A DNA stretch of 6,099 bases from Treponema sp. (GTDB lineage: Bacteria; Spirochaetota; Spirochaetia; Treponematales; Breznakiellaceae): positions 1 through 6,099 of the forward strand of contig JAISWN010000244.1 in assembly GCA_031271075.1 (NCBI GenBank), read 5' to 3'. Below are positions 1 to 5,597 of this stretch, one piece after another (position 1 is the first letter of the stretch; the number at the start of each line of letters is the position of its first letter). A program made the position numbers and the translations under genes. The notes beneath the pieces are model-generated. The model did no database searches. It had not been told where the DNA came from and saw only the letters and a program-made list of their open reading frames with translations.

Positions 1-377
1 GGAGGCGGCGGCTCGGGCGCCGGGGCCGGGCGGGCCGGAGTACGCCGGGTGTCCACAACCTGGAGAATTACCGGAGACCGGCCGGTTTCGGGAAAGCCCA
101 GGCTTTTCGCCGCGCCCTGGGAAAGATCCACAATACGGCCTTCGCTGGCGGGTATACGGCCCGTAATGGTTACGATAACTTGTCTATTATTCCTGGGATT
201 TATAACCTGTAACTGAGTCCCCAAGGGCAAGCTGGGGTGGCTGGCGGTGAACTGCTCGGTCTGAATATCCTGTGAAGCCGGGCCTTCCTGATGAAAATTC
301 CGAAGCTGTGCCTGGGCTGCACAAATAGAGACAAAAATAGCGGCAAACAATAATACAAAAATTAGCCGTTTGAGCAC
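1..377 (-). CDS. RlpA-like double-psi beta-barrel protein, secreted (partial, C-terminus outside window)
   Basis: The minus-strand frame starting at GTG 377 gives 125 residues and continues past the left edge. Residues 1-23 look like a cleavable signal peptide (basic MLKR start, hydrophobic core, CAAQAQ cleavage region), so the protein should act in the periplasm or outer envelope. Residues about 42-108 match the RlpA double-psi beta-barrel: TASHPSLPLGT, then RIVDLSQGAAKSLGF, then a closing PVILQVVD strand. The final visible residues (111-125) are a proline/alanine linker, suggesting a further domain beyond the window. RlpA proteins cleave or bind denuded peptidoglycan glycan strands. Here the catalytic Asp of the usual NDRGP motif is replaced by Gly73 (TGRIP), while Asp84 of VDLS remains, and the usual ASWYG N-terminal motif is reduced to EGPAS. 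Glycan binding without lysis is therefore possible (inference). I chose GTG 377 because it gives a clean signal peptide; no strong ribosome binding site is visible. It appears to be transcribed separately from the operon upstream. Confidence 0.75.
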   Translation of the reverse strand, partial: MLKRLIFVLLFAAIFVSICAAQAQLRNFHQEGPASQDIQTEQFTASHPSLPLGTQLQVINPRNNRQVIVTITGRIPASEGRIVDLSQGAAKSLGFPETGRSPVILQVVDTRRTPARPAPAPEPPP

Positions 378-405
378 TACAATACCCCATATCCCAGACA
401 AACTC

Positions 406-433
406 AATATAAAATATCGACAATTTTATGTAA
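406..433 (-). promoter_or_regulatory. Possible promoter of the RlpA-like gene
   Basis: On the minus strand a TATATT -10-like hexamer (406-411) lies 16 bp from a poor -35 candidate TTACAT (428-433). It sits in a markedly AT-rich stretch (about 380-445) just upstream of the GTG at 377. The -35 match is weak, so this call rests mainly on position and base composition. Confidence 0.3.
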
Positions 434-446
434 TCTATAAAGCCCA

Positions 447-484
447 AGGCTCCTTTTCCAAGAGATAAACTTTTGGGAAAGCCT
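447..484 (-). terminator. Possible weak terminator hairpin after the thyX operon
   Basis: Just downstream of the export-protein stop codon (491-493) the minus-strand RNA can form an imperfect hairpin: AGGCT pairs with AGCCT and CCAA pairs with TTGG, with a bulge between. The following sequence (TGGGCTTTATAG) has only a short U-rich run, so efficient Rho-independent termination is doubtful. Position between two transcription units supports the call. Confidence 0.3.
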
Positions 485-490
485 CCGTGC

Positions 491-973
491 CTACATTCTT
501 TTGATAAAGAAACTCAGCGCCTGTACCCCCAGGATCGTTACCATGGTGACGATGGCTCCGGCGCAGAAGACCCCCAGAATAACCGCGATCATGGTGTGGC
601 GCTTGTCCATGCCAAAAACCCAGGCCCCCAGGGTACCGGTCCAGGCGCCGGTAACCGGCAGGGGGATGGCGACAAACAGGGCCACCCCTACCCAGCCCCA
701 CTTTTCCACGCCGCCCCGGAGTTTTTCCCTGGCCCGTTCCACGAAACGGTTAAAAAGCCCCTCGTACCAGGCCATTTTAAGAAAGAGTTTGTGCAGGGTA
801 GAGAGAAAGATCCAACAGGCCGGGGCTACCAGGGCGTTAAGGGCCGCCGCGTAGGGGTAAGCGATATACCAGGGGACGCCGTTTGCCACGGCAAAGGGAA
901 TGCTCCCCCTAAGCTCCGATATGGGAAGGAAGGACAGAAAAGAGGTCCAAAAAACAACCAAGGGATAATTCAC
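491..973 (-). CDS. Small multidrug export family membrane protein (Sm_multidrug_ex, COG2426-like)
   Basis: A 160-residue, strongly hydrophobic protein predicted in the inner membrane. Hydrophobic segments lie at about residues 2-18, 36-60, 93-118 and 127-157, with a basic loop at about 76-92. Two signatures are typical of the putative small multidrug export family: SELRGSIPFA (19-28) and IPLPVTGAWTG (103-113). Both fall where re-entrant or helix-breaking Pro/Gly motifs are conserved. The family name is historical and its substrate is not established. The start is GTG 971-973: an AAGGAG ribosome binding site lies inside the last codons of the upstream acetyltransferase gene at good spacing (7 nt after AGGAG), so the two genes are closely coupled. 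It is the last gene of the leftward thyX operon. Family assignment is fairly firm; transport function is inferred only from the family label. Confidence 0.8.
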   Translation of the reverse strand: MNYPLVVFWTSFLSFLPISELRGSIPFAVANGVPWYIAYPYAAALNALVAPACWIFLSTLHKLFLKMAWYEGLFNRFVERAREKLRGGVEKWGWVGVALFVAIPLPVTGAWTGTLGAWVFGMDKRHTMIAVILGVFCAGAIVTMVTILGVQALSFFIKRM

Positions 974-975
974 CG

Positions 976-1485
976 CTATACTCCTTCACCGGGCGCGTCT
1001 AAGATAAGCTCCCAGTAACCCACATCCCGCCATTGGCCCATCTTCCGGCCTATTTCGGAAAAGTGGCCGGCTTTCTTAAACCCCAGGCCCTCGTGGAGCC
1101 CCACGCTCCCCTCGTTGGGAACCGTGATAACCGCCATTACCGCGTGGAAGCCCTGTTTCCTTAACTCCTCAAGCACCATGCCAAGAAGCGCCCTGCCTAT
1201 CCCCCTCCGCTGGAAGCCCGGTTTGACGTAAACCGTGTCCTCCACGGAAAGGCTGTAGGCGGTCCGTTCATGCCACCGGTGGGCGTGGGCGTAGGCGGCA
1301 AGTTCCCCCTCTTCCTCCCAGACGAACCAGGGGTACCGGGGGGTAAAAGCCCGGATACGGTTCTCCATGGCCTCCCGGCTCAACGGCTCCTCGTCAAAGG
1401 TAACCGATGTGTTGAGCACGTAATAATTATAAATATCGGTCATTGCCTGGGCGTTGGCAATACTCACCGGGCGAATACCTTTCAT
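976..1485 (-). CDS. GNAT N-acetyltransferase, phosphinothricin acetyltransferase (PAT/MnaT) type
   Basis: A 169-residue cytoplasmic GNAT enzyme that should transfer an acetyl group from acetyl-CoA to a small amine. Characteristic PAT/Bar features appear in order: IYNYYVLNTSVTFDEEP (18-34), SVEDTVYV (80-87) with the Glu (E82) equivalent to the proposed general base, the acetyl-CoA loop QRRGIG (92-97), AVITVPNEGSVGLHEGLGF (118-136) with the conserved His (H131), and GQWRDVGYWEL near the end. Known substrates of this family are phosphinothricin, methionine sulfoximine and methionine sulfone; the natural substrate here is unknown, and resistance is not implied. Length is close to the usual 165-185 residues. 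The ATG at 1483-1485 overlaps the thyX stop as ATGA and is preceded by GGGAGG five bases upstream, inside thyX, so translational coupling is expected. A membrane exporter-family gene follows directly. Confidence 0.88.
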   Translation of the reverse strand: MKGIRPVSIANAQAMTDIYNYYVLNTSVTFDEEPLSREAMENRIRAFTPRYPWFVWEEEGELAAYAHAHRWHERTAYSLSVEDTVYVKPGFQRRGIGRALLGMVLEELRKQGFHAVMAVITVPNEGSVGLHEGLGFKKAGHFSEIGRKMGQWRDVGYWELILDAPGEGV

Positions 1486-2360
1486 AACTGCCTCCCTGTT
1501 TCCAGCTTTGTCTCAAAACGCTCCAGGGCCTTACCCGTAAGGGCGGAGGCCGGGTCCTTGTCCGGCGGTTTTCCTTCACCGGCGCCCCCGGGACATCCGG
1601 CAAGGCGGGACTTGAGTTCCGCGAATTCCTCCCGGGAAAAACTCACCGCCTCCAGGACGTGACGCTCAAAGGAATCGCAGCAGCAGGGGGCGATCTTTTT
1701 GGCGATATCGAAGATCACTTCGGCGTAGAGGCGTATCTCCTTCTGGGCGTGGGGATCCAGCCGGAGTTTCAGAAAGTGAAACAGGTTATGGAGATCGATC
1801 TGCCAGTACCACTCGGTGTAGAGGGAAAGAGGCAGGTTTATCCGGGCAAGTTCCCTGGCGATACCCTGCTCCACCAGGGCGCTGTAAGCCCTGTAAGCTT
1901 CCCGCTGGCCCGCTTCCAGGGCCTTCCGTACCGCCTCCGCCTGCCCCGCTTCCAGGGCTTCCGTCGAACGGCCCTGTTTGTTGTCCCCGCTCTGCAAGGC
2001 CACGTCTTCCGGGGGGGGAATGTAGAATTCGTTTCCCATCACCGAATAGCGGCCGGAAATTTCGTTCACCCTGGCGGTACGGTGCCGTATCCACTGCCGG
2101 GCCACGAAGATGGGGAGTTTAACGTGAAAGGTAAGTACCACCTGCTCAAAGGGGCTGGTATGCTCATGCCGCAGAAGGTAGTCGATAAGCGCCGCATCCT
2201 CCCGGTAAGCCTTGGTTCCCTCACCGTAAGATACCCTGGCGGCCTGAACCACCCGCTGATCCCCCCCCAGGTAGTCCACCAGCCGCACAAAACCCTTGTC
2301 CAGTACGGGGTATTCCTTATCCAGAACAGCTTCCGCCTCGGCAACCACGCAATGACCCAT
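1482..2360 (-). CDS. thyX: Flavin-dependent thymidylate synthase ThyX
   Basis: ThyX makes dTMP from dUMP using methylene-tetrahydrofolate, FAD and NADPH, and replaces ThyA in many bacteria. The protein is 292 residues. The ThyX signature RHRx7S is exact at residues 92-102 (RHRTARVNEIS). The N-terminal region DYLGGDQRVVQAARVSYGEGTK (29-50) and HTSPFEQV (67-74), and the C-terminal RINLPLSLYTEWYWQ, DLHNLFHFLKLR and AQKEIR, are the FAD/dUMP-binding core. The protein is longer than the common 220-250 residues: residues 134-157 are a duplicated 12-residue helix, and about 45 extra residues follow SFSREEF, ending in a Gly/Pro-rich then charged tail. I chose ATG 2358-2360, preceded by GGAGGA, over an in-frame TTG seven codons upstream (2379-2381), which lacks a ribosome binding site. 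It is the first gene of the leftward operon. Identification is secure. Confidence 0.96.
   Translation of the reverse strand: MGHCVVAEAEAVLDKEYPVLDKGFVRLVDYLGGDQRVVQAARVSYGEGTKAYREDAALIDYLLRHEHTSPFEQVVLTFHVKLPIFVARQWIRHRTARVNEISGRYSVMGNEFYIPPPEDVALQSGDNKQGRSTEALEAGQAEAVRKALEAGQREAYRAYSALVEQGIARELARINLPLSLYTEWYWQIDLHNLFHFLKLRLDPHAQKEIRLYAEVIFDIAKKIAPCCCDSFERHVLEAVSFSREEFAELKSRLAGCPGGAGEGKPPDKDPASALTGKALERFETKLETGRQL
1897..1961 (-). repeat. Direct repeat of 36-bp period inside thyX
   Basis: Two adjacent copies share the 14-base core CCCGCTTCCAGGGC (1909-1922 and 1945-1958, plus-strand reading), offset by exactly 36 bp. They encode EALEAGQAEAVR and KALEAGQREAYR (residues 134-145 and 146-157), so the frame is preserved and an amphipathic helix is lengthened by 12 residues. 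The copies have diverged at several positions, so the duplication is not recent. Confidence 0.75.
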
Positions 2361-2422
2361 TATTCCTCCAGCTTTTATCAAGGTAGCGAGGCCGTCGAAT
2401 AAGTCCGTTTCAAGGTGTTAAG

Positions 2423-2438
2423 ACGCTATATATAGCGT
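2423..2438. promoter_or_regulatory. Perfect 16-bp palindrome, candidate operator
   Basis: ACGCTATATATAGCGT is a perfect dyad, centred 70 bp upstream of the thyX ATG and in the divergent spacer shared with the M20 peptidase gene. It has no T-run, so a terminator is unlikely. A binding site for a dimeric regulator is the simplest reading. It would lie just downstream of a possible leftward start site driven by the -10-like bases in the neighbouring palindrome. Confidence 0.5.
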
Positions 2439-2453
2439 GTAGTTGGCACAAAT

Positions 2454-2473
2454 ACACCATATATAGTGGTTGT
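2454..2473. promoter_or_regulatory. Second, imperfect TATATA-centred palindrome (candidate operator or -10 region)
   Basis: Bases 2454-2473 have inverted CCA/TGG arms around ATATATA, related in centre to the palindrome at 2423-2438. The two centres are about 32 bp apart, roughly three helical turns. On the minus strand it offers a TATATG -10-like hexamer (2458-2463) 17 bp from TTCAAA (2481-2486), a possible weak thyX promoter. On the plus strand TATAGT (2462-2467) is preceded by TTGGCA (2443-2448), but the spacing of 13 is too short. Confidence 0.35.
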
Positions 2474-2551
2474 TGAGCCGTTTGAAGACTTTTCCGGCAG
2501 TCTCAACAGAGGCTTTTCTAAAACTAACCGGGTTTTGAGAAAAACTCAACA
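2471..2551 (+). other. Cluster of inverted TTGAG/CTCAA blocks and hairpins upstream of the M20 gene
   Basis: TGTTGAG (2471-2477) is perfectly complementary to CTCAACA at both 2502-2508 and 2545-2551, and TTGAG occurs again at 2535-2539. A separate hairpin of 11 bp with one bulged G forms between 2514-2524 and 2532-2543 around a 7-base loop. Several of these pairings exclude one another. No U-run follows the last block, so a transcription attenuator is not supported. A regulator site or an mRNA leader structure are the alternatives. Confidence 0.4.
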
Positions 2552-2580
2552 GGGTATCGTATGCAAAATCAGGGGTGTAA

Positions 2581-2589
2581 TGTTATATT
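2581..2589 (+). promoter_or_regulatory. Extended -10 promoter candidate for the M20 gene
   Basis: TGTTATATT fits an extended -10 element (TGnTATATT; the hexamer TATATT differs from TATAAT at one position). No good -35 is seen 16-18 bp upstream, which extended -10 promoters can tolerate. Transcription would begin about seven bases downstream, essentially at the ATG at 2596, giving a leaderless or nearly leaderless mRNA. This agrees with the absence of a Shine-Dalgarno sequence close to that ATG. Confidence 0.4.
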
Positions 2590-2595
2590 CAATTT

Positions 2596-3945
2596 ATGGA
2601 ACAGGAGAATGCGGTCCGGCGTTTCCGCGATGCCATCCGTATCAAAACCGATTGGCCCAGGGGCGCCGGGGAGGGGGACAGGGAAGCCGAGGCGCCTTTG
2701 AGGCGCTTTCAGGATTTTCTTGCCGAATCTTACCCCTCTTTTCACCGGGCTACGGAACGCCGGGTTTTGAGCCCCTACTCGGTGCTGTACCGCTGGCCGG
2801 GGATTGGGCCCGGTACCGAAGCCCCGGTTCTGGTACTGGCCCATTACGACGTGGTTCCCGTGGAAAAGGAGAAGTGGACCTGCGATCCCTTTGGCGCGGA
2901 ATTGAAGGACGGCTTTGTATACGGCCGGGGAACCCAGGACATGAAGGGGATCCTTGTGGCCCTGCTGGAAGCGGCGGAGGAGCTTGCCCGGCGGGGTTTC
3001 CGGCCCAGGCGGGACATCTGGTTTGCCTTTGGCGGCGATGAGGAGCGGACCGGCATAACCGGGGCCATGAGATCCGCCGGGTGGTTCAGGGAAAAGGGCC
3101 TCCGCTTTTCCTGGGTTCTGGACGAGGGGAGTTCGGTAGTCCTGAACCAGATACCGGGGGTGGAGAAGCCCCTGGCCCTTTTCAGCATCGAGGAAAAAGG
3201 CTTCCTGAGCCTGGAGCTTTCGGCGGCCCAGAAGCCCGGACACGCCTCCAAGCCTCCCCGGGTACAGGCCGCCGCCGTCCTGGCCAGGGCGCTGCTGCGG
3301 CTTTCCCGGCGGCCCTTCCCCTGCCGGCTTATATCCACGGTGGAAAGCTTCTACTCCCGCCTCAGCCTGCTGGCCTCCGGCGTACCGGCCCTGACCATGG
3401 GCCATCCCCGGCTCCTGGGCCCCCTCTTCTTCAGCCTCTTCGCCACCGGCCCCCAGGCGGAGGCCATGTTCCGTACCACCCTGGCCATGACCCAGCTTGC
3501 GGGCAGTTCCGCGGATAACGTGATGCCCTCGGAAGTCCGGGCGGTGATAAACTTGAGGCTCCTGCGACCCCGGACGGTTGACGGGGCCATTGAGTTTGTA
3601 AAAAGGGCTATAGGGGATGAGCGGGTGTCGGTAAAGATCTACGGCATGGGAAACGATCCGGTGCCGCCGAACCCGGAGCATACCCGGCTTTCCGGCCCGG
3701 GCTGGAAGGAGATGGAATCCGCGGTAAACAGGGTGTTCCCCGACGCGGAGGTTCTGCCCTTCATCATGACCGCCACTACCGATTCCCGGCACTACCGGGA
3801 TCTTGCCGGGGGGATCTTCCGTTTCAGCCCCTTTAAGCTTTCCCCCGCGGACTCAGGCGGGGTTCACGGCCACGATGAGCGGCTGTCCCTGGATAACTTC
3901 TTCCGGGCCATCTCGTTTTATACCGCCCTCTTTGAATCCCTGTAG
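2596..3945 (+). CDS. M20 family metallopeptidase/amidohydrolase (PM20D1 / carboxypeptidase S type)
   Basis: A 449-residue cytoplasmic two-zinc hydrolase with no signal peptide. The metal and catalytic residues of the M20 family are all visible: H83 and D85 in AHYDVVPV, bridging D115 in GRGTQDMKG, general-base E149 and ligand E150 in GGDEE, D176 in VLDEG, and H424 in GGVHGHDER near the C-terminus. The lid/dimerisation domain lies at about 195-320, with the conserved His of PGHASKP at 216. WTCDPFGAELKDGFVYGRGTQDMKG and SIEEKGFLSLEL are closest, from memory, to the PM20D1/carboxypeptidase-S branch, which hydrolyses peptides or N-acyl amino acids. The exact substrate cannot be read from sequence. 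ATG 2596 begins directly before the family's first helix and lacks a nearby ribosome binding site, but a -10-like element sits 7-12 bases upstream. It is the first gene of a rightward operon with a metal transporter 13 bp downstream. Confidence 0.9.
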   Translation: MEQENAVRRFRDAIRIKTDWPRGAGEGDREAEAPLRRFQDFLAESYPSFHRATERRVLSPYSVLYRWPGIGPGTEAPVLVLAHYDVVPVEKEKWTCDPFGAELKDGFVYGRGTQDMKGILVALLEAAEELARRGFRPRRDIWFAFGGDEERTGITGAMRSAGWFREKGLRFSWVLDEGSSVVLNQIPGVEKPLALFSIEEKGFLSLELSAAQKPGHASKPPRVQAAAVLARALLRLSRRPFPCRLISTVESFYSRLSLLASGVPALTMGHPRLLGPLFFSLFATGPQAEAMFRTTLAMTQLAGSSADNVMPSEVRAVINLRLLRPRTVDGAIEFVKRAIGDERVSVKIYGMGNDPVPPNPEHTRLSGPGWKEMESAVNRVFPDAEVLPFIMTATTDSRHYRDLAGGIFRFSPFKLSPADSGGVHGHDERLSLDNFFRAISFYTALFESL

Positions 3946-3958
3946 GTAAAATAGTAAA

Positions 3959-4951
3959 ATGGCCGGAGCGGTAAAAAACCGGACTGAAAACCGGGCGGCT
4001 CTTATCCGGGCAGCCTCTCTCGCGGCTCTCTTCGGCAACCTTGCCCTGGGGGCGCTAAAGATCGGGGCGGGGATACGGGGGAACAGCCTGGCCGTGCTGG
4101 GGGACGGCATTGATTCCTCGGTAGATATACTGATTGCCCTTATGGCCCTGGTGGTATCCCGGGTTATCTCCCGCCCTGCGGATCGGGGCCACCCCTGGGG
4201 GCACGGGAGGGCGGAAACCGTGGCCACCGCCCTGCTCGCCTTTTTCCTCTTTTTCGCCGGAGCCCAGCTTATCCTCAACTCCCTGGCGAATGTTATCCTG
4301 GGGGAACCCCGGGAACTGCCGGGCAAACTCGCCATTATCGCCACCCTGATCTCTCTGGCGGGAAAGCTTGCCCTCGCCCTGGTTCAGTATTACTTCGGTA
4401 AAAAGGCGGATTCAGCCATGCTCCGGGCCAACGCGAAAAACATGACCGGCGATGTGCTGCTTTCCCTGGGCGTGCTTGCGGGGCTGGGTTTTTCCATCGA
4501 GACAGGGCTGGCCTCCATTGATTCCGCCACCGCCAGCCTGGTGGGGGTATGGGTCATCCGTTCCGCAGTGGGTATCTTTGCCGAGGCCAACCTGGAGCTG
4601 ATGGACGGCAGCGCGGAGACCGAATCCTACCTGGCCGTGTTCGACGCGGTTCATTCGGTGGAAGGGGCGGGAAACCCGCACCGGACCCGTATGCGCCGTA
4701 TCGCCGGTTTGTGGGACATCGACATTGATATTGAGGTAGACCCCAACCTGACGGTCAGCAAGGCCCACCGTATCGCTACCCAGGTAGAAACGGCCATCAA
4801 AGAGCGGGTGGAAGGGATCTACGACATCATGGTCCACGTGGAGCCTTCGGGGGATCACCGCTCGGGAAACGCCGAAGGTTTCGGCCTTGATGAAGCGACT
4901 ATCGGGGAGGCGGTTCTCGGGGAGGCGGCTATCGGGGAGCATGAAAAGTAA
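3959..4951 (+). CDS. Cation diffusion facilitator (CDF) family divalent metal transporter
   Basis: A 330-residue inner-membrane protein with the CDF layout: six hydrophobic segments (about 15-38, 43-68, 86-108, 122-145, 166-181, 186-207), then a cytoplasmic ferredoxin-like domain (about 220-296) ending in IYDIMVHVEPSG. CDF proteins exchange Zn, Fe, Mn, Co or Cd for protons. The transport-site motif of helix 2 is present as D52xxxD56 (DSSVD), and the HPWGHGRAE signature (78-86) is clear. In helix 5 the usual HxxxD is N161xxxD165, so the metal site lacks its His and zinc preference is uncertain. After residue 300 the tail holds three five-residue repeats (TIGEA, VLGEA, AIGEH) coded by a 15-bp tandem repeat. 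Only a weak TAGGT site precedes ATG 3959; with 13 bp after the M20 stop, co-transcription is likely. The last 11 bp overlap the next gene. Confidence 0.92.
   Translation: MAGAVKNRTENRAALIRAASLAALFGNLALGALKIGAGIRGNSLAVLGDGIDSSVDILIALMALVVSRVISRPADRGHPWGHGRAETVATALLAFFLFFAGAQLILNSLANVILGEPRELPGKLAIIATLISLAGKLALALVQYYFGKKADSAMLRANAKNMTGDVLLSLGVLAGLGFSIETGLASIDSATASLVGVWVIRSAVGIFAEANLELMDGSAETESYLAVFDAVHSVEGAGNPHRTRMRRIAGLWDIDIDIEVDPNLTVSKAHRIATQVETAIKERVEGIYDIMVHVEPSGDHRSGNAEGFGLDEATIGEAVLGEAAIGEHEK
4898..4942 (+). repeat. 15-bp tandem repeat, three units, at the end of the CDF gene
   Basis: Units at 4898-4912, 4913-4927 and 4928-4942 share the core TCGGGGAG, with one to three differences between units outside it. 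They encode TIGEA-VLGEA-AIGEH in the transporter frame. Each unit contains a Shine-Dalgarno-like GGGGAG, so they also place two or three potential ribosome sites ahead of the next gene's ATG at 4941. The third unit overlaps that start codon. Confidence 0.8.
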
Positions 4952-5597
4952 CGTCTACCTTATCAAATCTTCAAAAAACGAATCGGAAGCCCTGTTCGAG
5001 TCGATCAACCGGATCCCTTTTTTCTGGTTCGCCCTGATGAACACCAGGGTAATCAGGAAACTGGGAGAAGAAGTGCTGCGCCTCTTCCGGAGATCAAAAA
5101 CAAAGATACTCAGCAACAGCAGCACAAACATAAAGATAACCAAAGTATTCTTTCTCAAAAACGCCCGGGAGCGGATTGTTTTCTTCAAAAATTTCTTCCC
5201 CCGGTATCTCAATCTTTACAAAGACTTTGTCAGTTACCTGGACGCGGTTTTTGGGGAGGGGGATGTCCTGGAACTCAATATCATTGAGATAACAAGCTTC
5301 AGTGAAACGGTAGAATCCATAGGCCGGATCAGGGACGTGGTGCGGAGCCTGCAGCTTGGGGAGGAGCCGGGCCGCTACCACTCCGTCTTTGGGGCGGGCG
5401 GGGACGCCTTTTCCCTGGCGGGTTACGACAACTTTTACCGGAACGAGTTCAGGAACTTTTCGGCGGAATACGGCCTGGCCTGCGAAAAGGCGGGTGAAGA
5501 TCCGCGGGAAAGGGGACAGCCGGCCAGAAAAGGGGAAATGACGGACAAGCTGAAAAGTATTTTCAGGGCCTGTTCACACTTAAGTTTGGACACCTGA
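4941..5597 (+). CDS. Protein of unknown function, 219 residues, C-terminus altered by a mobile element
   Basis: I do not recognise a family. From ATG 4941 the protein begins MKSNVYLIKSSKNESEALFES and is rich in Phe, Lys and Arg through residue 100 (for example FFWFALMNTR, VFFLKNARERIVFFKNFFPRYLNLY). A mixed alpha/beta-looking middle (VLELNIIEITSFSETVESIGRIRDVV) and a charged, likely disordered stretch (EDPRERGQPARKGE) follow. No signal peptide or clear membrane span is seen, so it is probably cytoplasmic. The first 300 bases are visibly more AT-rich than the neighbouring genes. The start overlaps the CDF stop by 11 bp, implying coupling. An in-frame ATG at 4890 (after TTG 4887) would add 17 residues that are only the translated 15-bp repeat, so I prefer 4941, although GGGGAG lies just one base before it. 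The last ten codons (RACSHLSLDT) and the stop come from the inverted-repeat element starting at 5566. Confidence 0.65.
   Translation: MKSNVYLIKSSKNESEALFESINRIPFFWFALMNTRVIRKLGEEVLRLFRRSKTKILSNSSTNIKITKVFFLKNARERIVFFKNFFPRYLNLYKDFVSYLDAVFGEGDVLELNIIEITSFSETVESIGRIRDVVRSLQLGEEPGRYHSVFGAGGDAFSLAGYDNFYRNEFRNFSAEYGLACEKAGEDPRERGQPARKGEMTDKLKSIFRACSHLSLDT

Noticed and set aside
187..447. 86-codon frame on the minus strand upstream of and overlapping the RlpA-like gene
   Set aside because: The alternative frame from GTG 377 gives a signal peptide and RlpA motifs, so this one is out of frame.
473..1018. 181-codon open frame on the plus strand
   Set aside because: It lies opposite the export-family gene, has low-complexity composition (Gly, Pro, His, Lys) and no recognisable fold; it is an antisense shadow in GC-rich DNA.
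1659..2402. 247-codon open frame on the plus strand
   Set aside because: Antisense to thyX, which is unmistakable; there is no family resemblance.
2569..3792. 407-codon open frame on the minus strand
   Set aside because: It runs antisense through the M20 gene, whose metal-site motifs are intact; the translated product is Gly/Pro/Arg-rich and unlike any family.
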